Positions 5,249 through 5,926 of a stretch of DNA of 5,926 nucleotides are shown piece after piece. The first letter of the stretch is position 1; the number at the start of each line of letters is the position of its first letter. Origin of the DNA: an uncultured Bacilli bacterium (GTDB taxonomy: Bacteria; Bacillota_I; Bacilli_A; RF39; UBA660); assembly GCA_944331885.1 (NCBI GenBank), contig CALVJF010000053.1:1-5926 (forward strand), read 5' to 3'. A model generated the notes under the pieces. The model worked only from the letters and a program-made list of their open reading frames with translations, was not told where the DNA came from and searched no databases. A program made the position numbers and the translations under genes.

Positions 5249-5926
5249 TTAAGAAAATACTATAATTGTTATTATTAAAGTTGTTAAATTTGTTAAGAAA
5301 TTTACACCATCGTTATTAATGAACTTAAATCCACTAATTAATTTAGCTTCATAATTACAATGAGTAGTTTTTTCAGTAATAAAATTACATTTTAAACATT
5401 TATATTTTGATTGAATAGTTGCTCCTAAAACGCTGTCAATTATTGTGCCAGTAAATATAATGCCAACTATTAAAACTGCATGTTTAAGAGTTATATTATA
5501 AAAATAATACGAGAATAGTGCAACAATGATGGATCCACAAATTGAAGCAAATGTTCCTAAAAAACTTAATCCACCAGATAGTCCTCTTTCAACTCTTTTT
5601 AAGGTTAAAATATTTATAGGATTTTTTTTGGACAAAATACCTATTTCAGATGCTAAACTATCTGATAACGATTCACCAATAGTACAAATAAAACAAAGAA
5701 GAAATAAATGATTTTTGAAAACTCCATAAAAAATAATCGATAACGTTGGCAGAAATAAATTGGCTAAAATTTGAATTATATCTTTAGTTTTAGCTTTTTC
5801 CACTATGTTTGACACGTCATTTTTATGTTTGAATCTAGATGTTATAATTGTTGAAATAAATGTCATTAAAACTAGAGAAAAAGATTGCCAATTGCCTATG
5901 AATATTATTAAAATAGTAAATAACCA
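5249..5926 (-). CDS. DUF92-family integral membrane protein (5' end outside the window)
   Basis: The C-terminal 225 residues of a DUF92 (TIGR00297-like) polytopic membrane protein. An internal ATG lies at 5866, but the frame stays open to the window edge. The extra 20 codons carry IFIGNWQSFSL, matching the GxWxS segment that precedes the FFxSS-like helix in this family, so the gene is 5'-partial. Family usual length is about 250-260 residues, so some 30-40 are missing. Numbering from the window edge, the hallmarks are ESLSDSLASEIG (85-96), KRVERGLSGGLSFLG (110-124), DSVLGATIQSKYKC (164-177), CLKC plus HC (177-180, 189-190; possibly metal-binding or redox) and NNDGVNFL (204-211). About five hydrophobic segments are visible. 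The plant and cyanobacterial member VTE6 is a phytyl-phosphate kinase, and related proteins are CTP-dependent polyprenol kinases; in Firmicutes the substrate is unknown, though an isoprenoid phosphate is plausible. It ends 64 nt before the HipA-like gene. Confidence 0.92.
   Translation of the reverse strand, partial: WLFTILIIFIGNWQSFSLVLMTFISTIITSRFKHKNDVSNIVEKAKTKDIIQILANLFLPTLSIIFYGVFKNHLFLLCFICTIGESLSDSLASEIGILSKKNPINILTLKRVERGLSGGLSFLGTFASICGSIIVALFSYYFYNITLKHAVLIVGIIFTGTIIDSVLGATIQSKYKCLKCNFITEKTTHCNYEAKLISGFKFINNDGVNFLTNLTTLIITIIVFS

Noticed and set aside
5526..5711. 61-codon plus-strand open frame
   Set aside because: Antisense to the conserved DUF92 core, with no family features or promoter.
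1..5926. CRISPR arrays, tRNA or rRNA genes, insertion sequences, riboswitches
   Set aside because: No regularly spaced direct repeats, cloverleaf sequence, transposase frame or long structured leader was seen. The intergenic gaps are all under 170 nt and the leaders are about 20 nt.

Overview
The window looks like a chromosomal segment from a very AT-rich, low-G+C member of the Firmicutes/Bacilli, possibly one of the uncultured gut lineages near the Mollicutes or Erysipelotrichia. Reasons are the strongly A/T-biased codons, Gram-positive-type ribosome binding sites (AGGAGGGG, AAGGAG), clear TATAAT boxes and protein families typical of Firmicutes. Tryptophan is read from TGG, and all six genes stop at TAA or TAG with no in-frame TGA, so nothing suggests a recoded TGA. 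LysM domains argue for a cell wall, against a true mycoplasma. The exact lineage is inference.

All six supported genes lie on the minus strand, so they are transcribed from right to left. At the right edge is a DUF92-family polytopic membrane protein (5249 to the window end; its N-terminus is cut off). Next, behind its own extended -10 promoter, is a 401-residue protein with a HipA-like kinase fold, apparently degenerate catalytic residues and a single C-terminal membrane anchor (3979-5184). It ends in an intrinsic terminator that includes its stop codon.

A second unit follows: a bacterial PH-domain protein (3439-3897), a membrane-anchored, probably extracytoplasmic protein that may be a beta-propeller (2315-3439, joined by a TAATG stop/start overlap), and a small protein of three LysM modules without a signal peptide (1833-2282; the start is moved to an ATG with a good ribosome binding site). 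This unit also ends in a hairpin overlapping its stop codon.

The last gene (169-1773) has its own extended -10 promoter. It encodes a multi-span membrane protein with an acidic cytoplasmic linker and a large extracytoplasmic part that includes a DUF4352-like beta domain. Its terminator is a 19-bp perfect stem that could work in both directions.

Most of the products are at or near the cell envelope, but no established pathway joins them. The most unusual item is the tail-anchored HipA-like putative pseudokinase. There are no tRNA or rRNA genes, mobile elements or CRISPR arrays that I can see.
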